34,528 bases of DNA from Candidatus Bathyarchaeota archaeon (GCA_003661975.1 QMXE01000005.1:1-34528); one strand, 5' to 3'; counted from the stretch's first letter, positions 15,039 to 23,920 are shown. Notes: a model not told the origin generated them from the sequence alone. Translations and numbers: made by a program.

Positions 15039-16130
15039 ATGTGGAGGATAATCCGTAGGGATGCAGTTGCAGTTTTAGAGGATGAAAAAGCCCGCAGGAG
15101 CCTGTCGAGGTATTTCGATGTCATGCAGGATAGTAAGCCAGCTAAATTTCTAATCGCAAAGAAGATCCCGACGGATTTTGACGAAGATGACTCACTGAAG
15201 GATCTTTGGAGCCTACATGACGAATTACTCGAGGAATTTTATGAGCTACAGGAGCAAATAGACTCTAAAATGAGGAGGATCGAGGATCTTAAGACCCCAG
15301 AAAAGTCATTTTTGGATTTAAAGGAGAAAATAGCCGCTCGGATCATGGAAAATTGCCATTTCTGCATTAGAAGATGCGGAGTGAACCGTTTAGAGGGAGA
15401 ACTTGGATACTGCAGATGTGGATCGCAGATAGTCGTCTCATCTATTTTTGAGCATCTAGGAGAGGAGCCTGAACTTGTTCCGTCAGGAACGATCTTCACC
15501 ATGGGCTGCACTATAAGATGTCTGCATTGCCAGAACTGGACAATCTCACAATGGTTTGAGGAGGGAGAGATATATTCCACGAAGCGATTGGCACTGGCTG
15601 TTGAGCACCTGAGGAAGAGCGGATGTAGAAACGTTAATCTCGTCGGCGGAGAACCTACTCCATGGCTACAGCAGTGGATTCAGACATTTAAGTATGTAAA
15701 TGTGAATGTCCCGATCGTCTGGAACTCAAATTCATACTATAGTGAGGAAACAGCTAAGCTCTTAGCGGGATTTGTAGATGTATACCTATTGGATTTCAAG
15801 TATGGCAATAATAAATGCGCGGAGAGAATCAGTGATGCTCCGAATTATTGGGAAGCCTGCACAAGGAATCATCTGCATGGGAAAAAGTATGGAGAATTAA
15901 TCATCAGGGTTCTCGTTCTTCCGGGGCACTTAGATTGCTGCACGAAGACAATATTGAATTGGATATCCAAGAATTTAGGGGCAGACACCAGAACAAACGT
16001 TATGTTCCAGTATAGACCAGAATGGAGAGCCTATGAGATTCCGGAGCTAAGAAGAAGACTGAATGGAGAAGAAATGAAAAGAGCAATAGAATTGGCTAAG
16101 CAAGCGGGATTAACCAACTTTATAACTTAA
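15039..16130 (+). CDS. COG1313/PflX-like radical SAM protein
   Basis: The 363-residue protein has the radical-SAM motif CTIRCLHC at residues 157, 161 and 164, and a preceding cysteine module CHFCIRRCGVNRLEGELGYCRCG laid out like that of AmrS next door. NLVGGEPTPW and VDVYLLDFKYGN match the COG1313 family, annotated as uncharacterised Fe-S proteins or putative pyruvate-formate-lyase activators. Residues about 45-95 are acidic and helical, probably a coiled coil that many relatives lack. No glycyl-radical enzyme is visible in the window, so the activator label is doubtful. ATG 15039 follows GAAGG. Its place right after amrS, in the same direction, suggests joint expression. Confidence 0.88.
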   Translation: MWRIIRRDAVAVLEDEKARRSLSRYFDVMQDSKPAKFLIAKKIPTDFDEDDSLKDLWSLHDELLEEFYELQEQIDSKMRRIEDLKTPEKSFLDLKEKIAARIMENCHFCIRRCGVNRLEGELGYCRCGSQIVVSSIFEHLGEEPELVPSGTIFTMGCTIRCLHCQNWTISQWFEEGEIYSTKRLALAVEHLRKSGCRNVNLVGGEPTPWLQQWIQTFKYVNVNVPIVWNSNSYYSEETAKLLAGFVDVYLLDFKYGNNKCAERISDAPNYWEACTRNHLHGKKYGELIIRVLVLPGHLDCCTKTILNWISKNLGADTRTNVMFQYRPEWRAYEIPELRRRLNGEEMKRAIELAKQAGLTNFIT

Positions 16131-16194
16131 ACTGCTGGACTGGGTCATAGAAATATGGAGTGGAAGATTTCACCTCGATAATAAAGAAGATTTT

Positions 16195-17163
16195 CTATTC
16201 TGACAGTATCTCTGCTAATCTATATTTCTCCAAGTCTATCTTCTTTTCTGCACTCCATGAATAGTCAAGATCAACAGAGCATATCTCTCCATTCTTAATT
16301 CCAACCATCCGTTTCTTCTCTCCAGTAAGCAGGAGCTCAACAGCATGATATCCGAATTGCGATGCCAACGTCCTGCTTAGGGCCGTAGGAGTCCCTCCTC
16401 TCTGGATATATCCGAGAACCGTGAGTCTAACCTCATATCCAGTCTCATCAGCTATGTGCCTAGCGATTTCACGTGAGTCTCCAGCGCCCTCAGCCATCAC
16501 TACGATTTCAGATGTCTTTCCAGCCTCACGTGCACTCTTAATCTTTTCGCATACCGAATCCATGTCAAACCTAACTTCAGGTATTAGAATTATTTCGGCT
16601 CCTCCAGCAAGGCCGACCTCTAATGCTAGGAAACCACGTCTTCTCCCCATAACCTCAACAACGAATATCCTCTCATGAGAAGTTGCGGTGTCCCTGATCT
16701 TGTCTATGGCTGAAAGAGCAGTATTGACAGCCGTATCAAATCCTATGGTCGTATCGGTTCCAGCAACGTCATTATCTATTGTTGCGGGTATTCCGATCAT
16801 CGATATGCCGCTTGCCCTATAAAGCTCACTTGCACCTCTGAATGTTCCGTCTCCGCCGATCGCTACAAGCCCATCAATGCCATATTTCTTAAGAGTCTCA
16901 GCTGCCTTCTCTATTCCTTCAGGAGTCCTCATCTCTTTACATCTTCGAGTCTTCAGGATTGTCCCTCCGAGATTTATTATTCCACTTACGGATCTCGCCT
17001 TTAGTTGGCGGGCTTGACCCTCGATCAACCCGGCGTATCCTCTCTCAAATCCTATAATTTCTAGGTTGTTATGCAGGGCTGAGCGGACAACCGAGCGGAT
17101 AGCGGCATTCATTCCGGGAGCGTCGCCACCAGCAGTTACAATACCGATCCTCCTTAAAGCCAA
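16195..17163 (-). CDS. pfkA: 6-phosphofructokinase, PFK-A type, ATP-dependent signature
   Basis: The 322-residue protein is a PFK-A family kinase (fructose 6-phosphate to fructose 1,6-bisphosphate). It has TAGGDAPGMNAAIR at the nucleotide site, GGDGT with Gly106 at the residue that separates ATP users (Gly) from pyrophosphate users (Asp), and ATIDNDVAGTD at the catalytic loop with Ala127 in place of the Lys seen in pyrophosphate enzymes. MGRRRGFLAL and the C-terminal GYIQRGGTPTALSR complete the active site. ATP use is therefore expected. Archaea more often carry ADP-dependent or PfkB-type enzymes, or a pyrophosphate-type PFK-A. The start is TTG 17163, preceded by GGTGGTGA. It stands alone, converging on the radical-SAM gene. 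Confidence 0.93.
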   Translation of the reverse strand: MALRRIGIVTAGGDAPGMNAAIRSVVRSALHNNLEIIGFERGYAGLIEGQARQLKARSVSGIINLGGTILKTRRCKEMRTPEGIEKAAETLKKYGIDGLVAIGGDGTFRGASELYRASGISMIGIPATIDNDVAGTDTTIGFDTAVNTALSAIDKIRDTATSHERIFVVEVMGRRRGFLALEVGLAGGAEIILIPEVRFDMDSVCEKIKSAREAGKTSEIVVMAEGAGDSREIARHIADETGYEVRLTVLGYIQRGGTPTALSRTLASQFGYHAVELLLTGEKKRMVGIKNGEICSVDLDYSWSAEKKIDLEKYRLAEILSE

Positions 17164-17309
17164 ACTTTGTCACCACCAAAAAACATCGTCACTAACTCAA
17201 AGTTTAATGAAAGCTATTATGGAATTTAAGTGAAGCGGCACATGAAAATAAAGATAAAGCAGATGTGACATCTTTAAAATACTAGTACTCTCGATTACTG
17301 GGTGATCTC

Positions 17310-18209
17310 ATGCCAGTTCTAAGTGCGGATGTTCTCGAGAAGTATGAAGAGGCAGGTCGAATAGCATCCAAAGTTAGGACGAAGATAGAAGATACCGTGA
17401 GGGAGGGCATGCGGATTATCGACATCTGCGAGATGGTTGAGGAGAACATTCGAAATCTTGGAGGAGAACCAGCTTTTCCATGCAATATCTCCGTAAATGA
17501 GATCGCCGCTCACTATACTTCTCCACCAGGAGATGAAAGAATAATTCCAGACGAATCTATAGTGAAGATCGATATAGGCGTTCATATCGATGGATATATA
17601 GTTGACACTGCAACGACCATATGCTTTAACCCGGAATATGATGAGATGGTTCAAACCTCCCGCATCGCCTTGGAAACAGCTATACGAACTATTAGACCGG
17701 GAATCTCCACTTCCGATCTTGGATCTAAGATCCAAAGAGCCATCGAGAATATGGGATTCAAGCCGATATCAAATCTTACGGGGCATCAGATAGGGCGTTA
17801 TATGATCCATGCTGGGAAATCTCTTCCGAACGTCTCGCACATCTCATTTAGGAAGATCCATGAGGGAGAGGTATATGCCATTGAACCGTTCGTTACAACA
17901 CCAAATGCAAGGGGCAGAGTAATTGAGGGAGAAGAAGCACATATATTCAGATTTTTAAAGAGAAAGAAATTGAAGCTCAAAGAATCTAAGAGGCTTCTGA
18001 ATTTTATAGAGAGAAAATTTAGGACTTTACCTTTCGCGAAGAGATGGCTTATAAAAGATAACATCTTTAATGAATTTGCATTTACACACCTTCTCGAATC
18101 TAAATGCTTAATGGCTTATCCGGTCTTTATCGAGGAGAGCAGGCAGTGGGTCGCCCAATTCGAACATACAGTTTACATAGATAAAAATGGAGCTGTCGTT
18201 TTAACTTGA
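17310..18209 (+). CDS. map: Methionine aminopeptidase, type II
   Basis: This enzyme removes the initiator methionine from new proteins. Metal ligands are visible: Asp88 and Asp99 (IDIGVHIDGYIVDTA), the His of NLTGHQIGRY, the Glu of AIEPFV and the final Glu of QFEHTV. The insert of about 60 residues around KRKKLKLKESKRLLNFIERKF marks type II, as in archaea and eukaryotes. The 299-residue length is normal. ATG 17310 has GGTGATC upstream. Its last 37 bases overlap, tail to tail, the end of the membrane zinc-ribbon gene on the other strand. Confidence 0.96.
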   Translation: MPVLSADVLEKYEEAGRIASKVRTKIEDTVREGMRIIDICEMVEENIRNLGGEPAFPCNISVNEIAAHYTSPPGDERIIPDESIVKIDIGVHIDGYIVDTATTICFNPEYDEMVQTSRIALETAIRTIRPGISTSDLGSKIQRAIENMGFKPISNLTGHQIGRYMIHAGKSLPNVSHISFRKIHEGEVYAIEPFVTTPNARGRVIEGEEAHIFRFLKRKKLKLKESKRLLNFIERKFRTLPFAKRWLIKDNIFNEFAFTHLLESKCLMAYPVFIEESRQWVAQFEHTVYIDKNGAVVLT

Positions 18210-18625
18210 GGTATAGGATTAATCTTTCCCGCCTTCTTTTTGCCCTTTTCCTCTTCCCTAAAGATCGTATATATGAATGACGGACCATTGCATTTCGGGC
18301 AGGAGCCGATCTTCTTTAATACATAATCTCCCTCTTTAAAATTCCGAACGGATTCAAATCCGCAACGTGAACATCTGATTACCGTTAAGACTTTTTGTTG
18401 TTCAAATCCTAATTTGGGAGGCTTCACGCCTATCTGTAGAGCCATATAGATCGAGAGGGCAAATGCGCTTGCACTCAAGAGGAGAGCCAAGAAATCCATA
18501 TGTCCACTCTCCATATATGTCTTAAATGCCTGAATAAGCGTTATAATCGATAGGATGAGCATGATCGCAATTATCGATATCAAGTATAGGATTGATCTTT
18601 TTGGCCCTTTTAGATCAGCGCTCAT
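18173..18625 (-). CDS. Membrane protein with two helices and a zinc ribbon
   Basis: The 150-residue protein starts with two likely transmembrane helices (ILYLISIIAIMLILSIITLI and FLALLLSASAFALSIYMAL). A cytoplasmic zinc ribbon follows, CSRCGF at about residue 87 and CPKC at about residue 111, then a basic tail. I do not know the family name. It starts 9 bases after the DUF1512 stop on the same strand, with GGAGA before ATG 18625, so the two are probably one transcript and may act together at the membrane. Its final 37 bases overlap map on the opposite strand. Confidence 0.8.
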   Translation of the reverse strand: MSADLKGPKRSILYLISIIAIMLILSIITLIQAFKTYMESGHMDFLALLLSASAFALSIYMALQIGVKPPKLGFEQQKVLTVIRCSRCGFESVRNFKEGDYVLKKIGSCPKCNGPSFIYTIFREEEKGKKKAGKINPIPQVKTTAPFLSM

Positions 18626-18634
18626 ATATATCTC

Positions 18635-19783
18635 CTACTGTGCTATTCCAATAGTATTTCCTATTCCAGCAATTATTATGTGATCGCCTATCTTCGTATT
18701 CTCATGAATTATCCTCTTTATTCGCTTAATAACTTCATCAACACTATTTGCTATCTCCTTCTTCATGACTGAGATGACATCCTCTATACTCTCCTTTATC
18801 AGGATAGCATCTAAAGGCACCTTATACTTTGCTGCGACCTCCTCAACTTTGTACTTATCTACTCCAGGACCGCCTATTGCGACTCCAGTTCCCTCAGCGA
18901 CCTCGCCGGACTTTTCACCTTCAAGCTTCTGAGCTGCATCGATGATTATTATCCTGCTGATCTTACCTTCCATCTCCTCTAATAGACGCCTTATAGCTTC
19001 GCCTGGTTTTCCCACATTTCCCCCTGGTCCCTTGGCCTTTAGCACATAGGCTATTCGCCCATCTATTGGGACTTCGCTTACGACGGTATCTTCGACAATC
19101 TCATATTCTTTTCTTCCATGCATCAGCCTTGCAGCTATGAGCGGGCCTATCCCGTCACCTATGGGCTGACCATTCTTGAAGGCCGTCAAAGCACTTGCAT
19201 AGGCCTGGGATTCCTTCATTATCTGTGGGAGGAGCATTTGGAGCTGAAGAATAATATAGAAGCTAGAAGTCTTCTTTCCTATGAGATAGTAGTGTCTAAC
19301 AACTTTGTATATTTGATTTAAGGCTAGTGCGGCTTCGATCATATTAGTTAGATTATTTATCTTAGTCTCATCAGCGTCCGGAACCATAAGTTTAACTTCA
19401 TCTTTAAGTCTGAAATCGCGAACGTCAACGAGATGCTCAAGTCGCTTTATTATTCCGTATGGGTCAAGATCGACTGGTGGTATATAGACGTATTCAAGGA
19501 GACGATCGACACGCTCGGTTGGATCATTATCATGCTTACTAAACTTCTTAACTGTGGAGATCGCAATTTCTCTTCCGCGATCTCTGATCATCTTTAACTT
19601 AAAGAGTGAACCTTCTATCTCCTTTAGCATAATCTTAACTTGGAGCTTCTGTCCATATAGTAGATAGAAGATGAAAAAGGCTAACCATAATATTTGGATG
19701 ATCATCCCGATGGCATTATCCTGAGATGGAACTCCCTGCATAATATCGGGAACTGAATGGGCACTCATCGAGATATGTAACAC
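18635..19783 (-). CDS. DUF1512 family membrane-anchored protein
   Basis: The 382-residue protein fits the archaeal DUF1512 family. It has one N-terminal membrane helix (IGMIIQILWLAFFIFYLLYG) and a long soluble cytoplasmic part with YIPPVDLDPYGIIKRLEHL, IGDGIGPLIAARLM, and the near-C-terminal GEGTGVAIGGPG-like glycine-rich run and KYKVPLDAILIKESIEDVIS. Function is unknown. The frame opens at GTG 19783 with ATG 19768 as alternative. A TATA-like TTATTAATAAT about 25 bases before the GTG would make that message leaderless. It is followed 9 bases later by the membrane zinc-ribbon gene. Confidence 0.87.
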   Translation of the reverse strand: MLHISMSAHSVPDIMQGVPSQDNAIGMIIQILWLAFFIFYLLYGQKLQVKIMLKEIEGSLFKLKMIRDRGREIAISTVKKFSKHDNDPTERVDRLLEYVYIPPVDLDPYGIIKRLEHLVDVRDFRLKDEVKLMVPDADETKINNLTNMIEAALALNQIYKVVRHYYLIGKKTSSFYIILQLQMLLPQIMKESQAYASALTAFKNGQPIGDGIGPLIAARLMHGRKEYEIVEDTVVSEVPIDGRIAYVLKAKGPGGNVGKPGEAIRRLLEEMEGKISRIIIIDAAQKLEGEKSGEVAEGTGVAIGGPGVDKYKVEEVAAKYKVPLDAILIKESIEDVISVMKKEIANSVDEVIKRIKRIIHENTKIGDHIIIAGIGNTIGIAQ

Positions 19784-19852
19784 CGAGTAGAAAAAGACAA
19801 GAAATTATTAATAAATCTTATAGGAAAGAAGGCGAGTATGCCAAAATGACGT

Positions 19853-21094
19853 TTAGGCGGCATCTTTCTTAGGCATCGTCTCCTTTATAAAGAATAAGCA
19901 GATATCCGAGATTAGACGTAAAATAGCTGCCAGGATCAAGCATGTAAAGAGAGCTTGCCTCTCCCCAACTAATGCTGAAAGTCTACTTGCAACGATCCCT
20001 CCGATAATAGAGCCGAGGAAGGTTGCAACGCCCATAGTCATATTCGTTGAAGCCGCATAATTCGCCCTTAAACCTGGAGGAGCAGAATCCATTATATATG
20101 CTGAAAGACTTACAATCGCTGCCGACGAAGAGACTGATAGAAGAACATTTATAATGAGCAGGTGATGCCAGCTACTGGCAAATGCGTAGAGCAGAGGATA
20201 CAAAAGGAAAGATGTTCTACTTATGATTAATGTCGGTTTTCTACCAAATCTATCAACTATTGAACCCATCTTCGGCTGGGTTATACTCGTCACAAATCCT
20301 GAAGCCGCAGATATCACGGCTATTTGCCACACAGTCGCACGCACAACCTTAATAGTAACATAGGGGAAGAGAGGCCAAGCAAAGGCCATTGCAAAACCAT
20401 AAAATCCATTAATGACTAAGAAACGGCGAAAATCGCTATCAAGCAAGGGAGATGTTATGCCGCTCCATCCGCGAGTCGGCCGTTCCACCCTGACTTCCTT
20501 AACGAAGATGACCAAGACCGCGGCTAGAATTGCCGTTGCAGCGGACAATACGAATGGAACTGTGAAGGAGCTGGCTGTGATCTCTCCGTGCTGCTCATAC
20601 GTCATTAAGGCTACAATAAGCGTTGCTAGAACACCTGATAATTGGCTTACAGCCCCGATCCTGCCGAGAATTTTACCTCTATTCTTTATGGTTGTATAAT
20701 CCGCTAATAGTGAACTCCATGAGGGCACAGCAGCCGAGCATAAGATGGACTGAAGTATTATGAGCAATATGAGCTGATCAGGTTCACGGAAGAAGAGAAG
20801 AGCAGCTATTATACATCCACTTGAAAAGTAACCCATGGCTATAAGGGCCTTTCTACTGAATCTCTCAGAGATTTCACCCCAGCCTATCTGGAGGATGTTC
20901 TGGAATAAGTTTCTGGCGGATCTCATCATCCCCATCTGATCAAAGGATACTCCCAGAACGACGGCGTATGGAAAGAAAAAGCTCAATAGGAGACTATCAG
21001 AGAAATAGGTAGCCGCTGCGGTTCCATAAAGTAAGGAGTTCGGCTTCAGCGTTTCTTTTGAATCATCGCTGCTCAAGTCTCTGTTACCCTTCAT
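19853..21094 (-). CDS. Major facilitator superfamily transporter
   Basis: The 413-residue protein has about twelve hydrophobic segments in two halves joined by a basic loop (EVRVERPTRGWSG, about 205-215). Typical MFS loop motifs appear as GEISERFSRKALIAMGY in the first half and GSIVDRFGRKPTLIISR in the second. The substrate cannot be inferred; both drug-export and sugar/organic-acid subfamilies share these motifs. ATG 21094 is the start. It is not tightly linked to neighbours: 171 bases separate it from the memo stop upstream, and DUF1512 follows 69 bases downstream with its own apparent promoter. Confidence 0.88.
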   Translation of the reverse strand: MKGNRDLSSDDSKETLKPNSLLYGTAAATYFSDSLLLSFFFPYAVVLGVSFDQMGMMRSARNLFQNILQIGWGEISERFSRKALIAMGYFSSGCIIAALLFFREPDQLILLIILQSILCSAAVPSWSSLLADYTTIKNRGKILGRIGAVSQLSGVLATLIVALMTYEQHGEITASSFTVPFVLSAATAILAAVLVIFVKEVRVERPTRGWSGITSPLLDSDFRRFLVINGFYGFAMAFAWPLFPYVTIKVVRATVWQIAVISAASGFVTSITQPKMGSIVDRFGRKPTLIISRTSFLLYPLLYAFASSWHHLLIINVLLSVSSSAAIVSLSAYIMDSAPPGLRANYAASTNMTMGVATFLGSIIGGIVASRLSALVGERQALFTCLILAAILRLISDICLFFIKETMPKKDAA

Positions 21095-21218
21095 GCTTCA
21101 AGTGAATCAAACCTATGCATGCGATGATAAATCTTTTATGTTCTGCTGAAATCATACGAGATGTAATTTATCCTCATAAGAGAATTTTAGAGTATAGTGA
21201 AAAATTGAATGCCAATTC

Positions 21219-21233
21219 TCCCTTAAGAAGGGA
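21219..21233 (-). terminator. Hairpin TCCCTT-AAG-AAGGGA after memo, possible terminator
   Basis: Perfect 6-base arms lie 33-47 bases after the memo stop, reading on the minus strand, and are followed by a short T-run (ATTTTTC). A second stem, GATGAC with GTCATC (21250-21270), spans the stop codon itself. The arrangement could end the memo transcript; archaeal termination usually relies on T-runs, so the hairpin's role is uncertain. Confidence 0.35.
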
Positions 21234-21265
21234 CGGGATACACGGAAGAGATGACCGTGAGGACG

Positions 21266-22159
21266 TCATCTTTCGATTATTATAGAAGCATATCCAACTA
21301 TGGCATCAGTCGATCCCTGAACGTCATAGCTTGTAGCATACTTCAACAGTCTCCCCTTACTCGCTCCAAGCCTCTTTGACGCTATTATCATCGTCGCAAC
21401 GGGAAGATATCCGCACATCGTATAATTGTTTTTTTGGACGATTGTGATAAGCCTCTTCGCATCAAGGGACGTTATAGCCTCGATCATTGAATTATCGGTC
21501 TGATAAATCCACTTTAATACCTTCTCAAGGGGTTTTGTTCCAGCGGGAGTATATCCATATAGGACTCCATAATGCGTAAAGTCCGTGCTGCCGAGAACAA
21601 CTATATCTCTTCCCAGATCTTCCGCCACGTCAGCTATGGCTTCTCCAACGTTCTTACACATCTCATAGTCTCCATAACCGACTATTATTGGGACTATTCT
21701 GAAATTTTCTCCATAGATATATTGAAGGAATGGAAGCTGTATCTCTATTGAATGTTCACCCTCATGGGCTTCAGGATTTATATCAACGAATCCGGAATGC
21801 TTAACTATTGACCGAGCAAGTTCTGAATCTACCTTCACATCGCCCATGGGCATCCTCCAGATAGCATCAAGCATTGTGGCGAATCCAGGATTTCCTGCAT
21901 GGCTAACTCCTAAAATGACAAATGTCTCCGGCCTACCATCCCTAGCTAAGTGATAGTATGTATGAGAAGCTATGGGACCTGAGTATATGAGTCCGGCATG
22001 TGGGACAACGCCTCCGACAATCCTCCTATCACCATTCTCTGAGATCTTTGGCTTGCTGCCAACACCATGCTTTGAGAGAAAACAGCGTTCAATCTCGATT
22101 CTCTCTTGACTGGGATCAAAGGGATGAAAACCCCAAGCAGAGGGTCTTCTCACATACAT
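21266..22159 (-). CDS. amrB: Memo-family protein, AmmeMemoRadiSam component B
   Basis: Memo-like proteins share the fold of class III extradiol dioxygenases and bind iron or copper. The metal and active-site residues are present: His54 in VVPHAGL, His87 in GVSHAG, Asp193 and His196 in STDFTHYG, and Cys249 in YTMCGY; EGEHSIEIQLPFLQ is also diagnostic. At 297 residues the length is normal. ATG 22159 is the start. Its usual partner AmrS is about 6 kb away at 13926, on the other strand, and AMMECR1 is not seen. The chemical role of the system is unknown. Confidence 0.94.
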   Translation of the reverse strand: MYVRRPSAWGFHPFDPSQERIEIERCFLSKHGVGSKPKISENGDRRIVGGVVPHAGLIYSGPIASHTYYHLARDGRPETFVILGVSHAGNPGFATMLDAIWRMPMGDVKVDSELARSIVKHSGFVDINPEAHEGEHSIEIQLPFLQYIYGENFRIVPIIVGYGDYEMCKNVGEAIADVAEDLGRDIVVLGSTDFTHYGVLYGYTPAGTKPLEKVLKWIYQTDNSMIEAITSLDAKRLITIVQKNNYTMCGYLPVATMIIASKRLGASKGRLLKYATSYDVQGSTDAIVGYASIIIER

Positions 22160-22236
22160 GCAGATTCCTCAATATCATTTAATACGCGGTTTGGAGAATA
22201 AATATTTAATTCAGAATGGACGGAGGACTTGGCGTT

Positions 22237-22446
22237 ATGGGAGCAAATGGATTAAAGGACATGTCTCCCTCCGAGAGGCAACTTTACGAATACATAAAGA
22301 GGGCTGAGGAGATTATGGTATCCAACATTCCCTCTCGAATGATGGGAACTCTTCCTCATCTCATCAGAAAGGGATTAGTTGAAGTTTATAAAAAACAGAC
22401 TGTGCCTTGGTCATCAAAGAAGAAGAAATTCGTTAGGGCTCGGTGA
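22237..22446 (+). CDS. Small winged-helix protein
   Basis: The 69-residue product has LYEYIKRAEEIMVSNIPSRM, then GTLPHLIRKGLVEVYKK and the basic KKKKFVRAR end, the helix-turn-helix and wing of a small archaeal winged-helix family. ATG 22237 has GGAGG ten bases upstream; ATG 22216 is in frame but has none. It is divergent from memo (77 bases apart). DNA binding is likely; targets are unknown. Confidence 0.7.
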   Translation: MGANGLKDMSPSERQLYEYIKRAEEIMVSNIPSRMMGTLPHLIRKGLVEVYKKQTVPWSSKKKKFVRAR

Positions 22447-22626
22447 GATTTTAAACTCTAATGCATACCGATAAGACATACCAACCTTGAAGGGATGATA
22501 GGATTAGACATAAAAGCGATATTTTCTGTTATTTTGATTATAGTTTTTTCATCCATAATATATATAAAAAATGCAAATATAGACAGGTAATACCGGGTTT
22601 TTACGAATTCGAGGGAAGTGAAAATT

Positions 22627-22905
22627 ATGAGTAGGAAAAGATCAAAGTTAGAGATATATCTCGATGTTCTAGAGAAGATTAATGAAGGCATCAGTAGGCC
22701 AACTAACATAATGTATAAGTGCAATTTATCTTGGAGACCTCTCCGAGAAATTCTGGGAACCCTTATGAATAGAGGATTAATCAAGGAGGTTGAACAGCAC
22801 AATTACAGGTGTTATATAATAACCGAGAAAGGAAGGGAGACGCTGATATACTTTAGAAGAATAATTAAGGCATTCAATTCAAGAGGGAACTTGGTCATCC
22901 AGTAA
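22627..22905 (+). CDS. Winged-helix regulator (HTH_45-like)
   Basis: The 92-residue product resembles PF14947-type archaeal winged-helix proteins: SKLEIYLDVLEKINEGISRPTNIMYKCNLSW is the first helical part, EILGTLMNRGLIKEVE the recognition region, and CYIITEKGRETLIYFRRI the wing and last helix. It lacks a ligand domain. ATG 22627 is favoured by GAGGGAAG upstream; GTG 22618 is in frame. A TATA-like TAATATATATAAAA near 22555-22568 precedes it. The stop lies 13 bases before the end of the alanine dehydrogenase-family gene on the other strand. Confidence 0.82.
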   Translation: MSRKRSKLEIYLDVLEKINEGISRPTNIMYKCNLSWRPLREILGTLMNRGLIKEVEQHNYRCYIITEKGRETLIYFRRIIKAFNSRGNLVIQ

Positions 22906-22918
22906 AAATTGGAGGGAA

Positions 22919-23914
22919 TTAAAACATTTTTATCCGTTGTCCAAGATTCTTGGACAAAGCCTTTCTATATACAATATCTGCTGTTACAGCATCTTGGATT
23001 GCAAGTCCAGTAGAAGTAAAGATTGTGATCTCTTCAGACGATGTTCTTCCAGGCTTTAACCCTGCAATGACATCCCCGAGCTCTCCGCAGATCTTTTCCT
23101 TGGTGATTATACCCTTTGAGAATGGAACATTAACCTCTCCTGAATGTAATCCTTGTTCCCAATCATCAACGTATATCTTTGCGCGTAAAAGTATCTTCGG
23201 ATCAAGCTCCTCTTTTCCAGGAGCATCAGCACCAATACATGTTATATGCGTTCCCTCGGAGATCCACTCATCAAAGACTAGAGGTTTCCTCGAAGGCGTT
23301 GTTGTAACTACGATGTCAGCGTTATCAACGGCGTCCTTTACATTTTTCACGGGAACCAGCGTGGTTTTCCCTTCGCAGATAGGCCTCATCTCCGAAATAT
23401 AACTTTCTATTCTGCTTTTGCTTCTACTCCACACTCTAACCTCCTCTAAACTTCCATAGAGACTCAATAAAGCCATAAGCTGAGTTTTAGCCTGAACCCC
23501 AGCTCCAACAAGGCCTACAACCTTAGAATCCTTTCTTGCCAGATACTTTGCTGCTATTCCACCGGCCGCTCCCGTTCGCATCGCCGTGATCCATCTCCCT
23601 CCCATTATAGCTAGGGGAACGCCGCTCTTCGGATCTATAAGAACTATGACCGCCATAACCGTTGGAAGATCAAATTTCTTCGGATTATCAGGATGAACAT
23701 TCACTACTTTAACGGCTGAGATCCCTAATCTCTCGAGATATGATGGCATGGCCCTTAAGTCACCATTATATTTCTCGTATATGATGTAGACCTTCGGGGG
23801 CATCTGCACATATCCCAAAGCTTTCTCTTTAAATGCCGTCTCAACGGCATTCATGACCTCATCAATCTGAAGTATGGCTTCTATATCACTCTCCGTGAGG
23901 AGTAGGATCTCCAT
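22919..23914 (-). CDS. ala: Ornithine cyclodeaminase/alanine dehydrogenase family enzyme
   Basis: The 331-residue protein belongs to the mu-crystallin family, NAD-dependent enzymes acting on amino or imino acids. It shows the substrate-site KVVNVHPDNP, the GGRWITAMRTGAAGGIAAKYLA helix, the Rossmann loop VGLVGAGVQAKTQL and the near-C-terminal FTSTGLAIQDAVTA. Archaeal members such as that of Archaeoglobus are alanine dehydrogenases, while others are ornithine cyclodeaminases or imine reductases, so the exact substrate is uncertain. It follows ilvE by 6 bases on the same strand. The pair could link pyruvate/alanine to branched-chain transamination. Confidence 0.88.
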   Translation of the reverse strand: MEILLLTESDIEAILQIDEVMNAVETAFKEKALGYVQMPPKVYIIYEKYNGDLRAMPSYLERLGISAVKVVNVHPDNPKKFDLPTVMAVIVLIDPKSGVPLAIMGGRWITAMRTGAAGGIAAKYLARKDSKVVGLVGAGVQAKTQLMALLSLYGSLEEVRVWSRSKSRIESYISEMRPICEGKTTLVPVKNVKDAVDNADIVVTTTPSRKPLVFDEWISEGTHITCIGADAPGKEELDPKILLRAKIYVDDWEQGLHSGEVNVPFSKGIITKEKICGELGDVIAGLKPGRTSSEEITIFTSTGLAIQDAVTADIVYRKALSKNLGQRIKMF

Positions 23915-23920
23915 CTATCC

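Noticed and set aside
15039-16130. Pyruvate formate-lyase activating enzyme as a literal function
   Set aside because: No glycyl-radical enzyme or its gene is visible nearby, and COG1313 proteins are uncharacterised.
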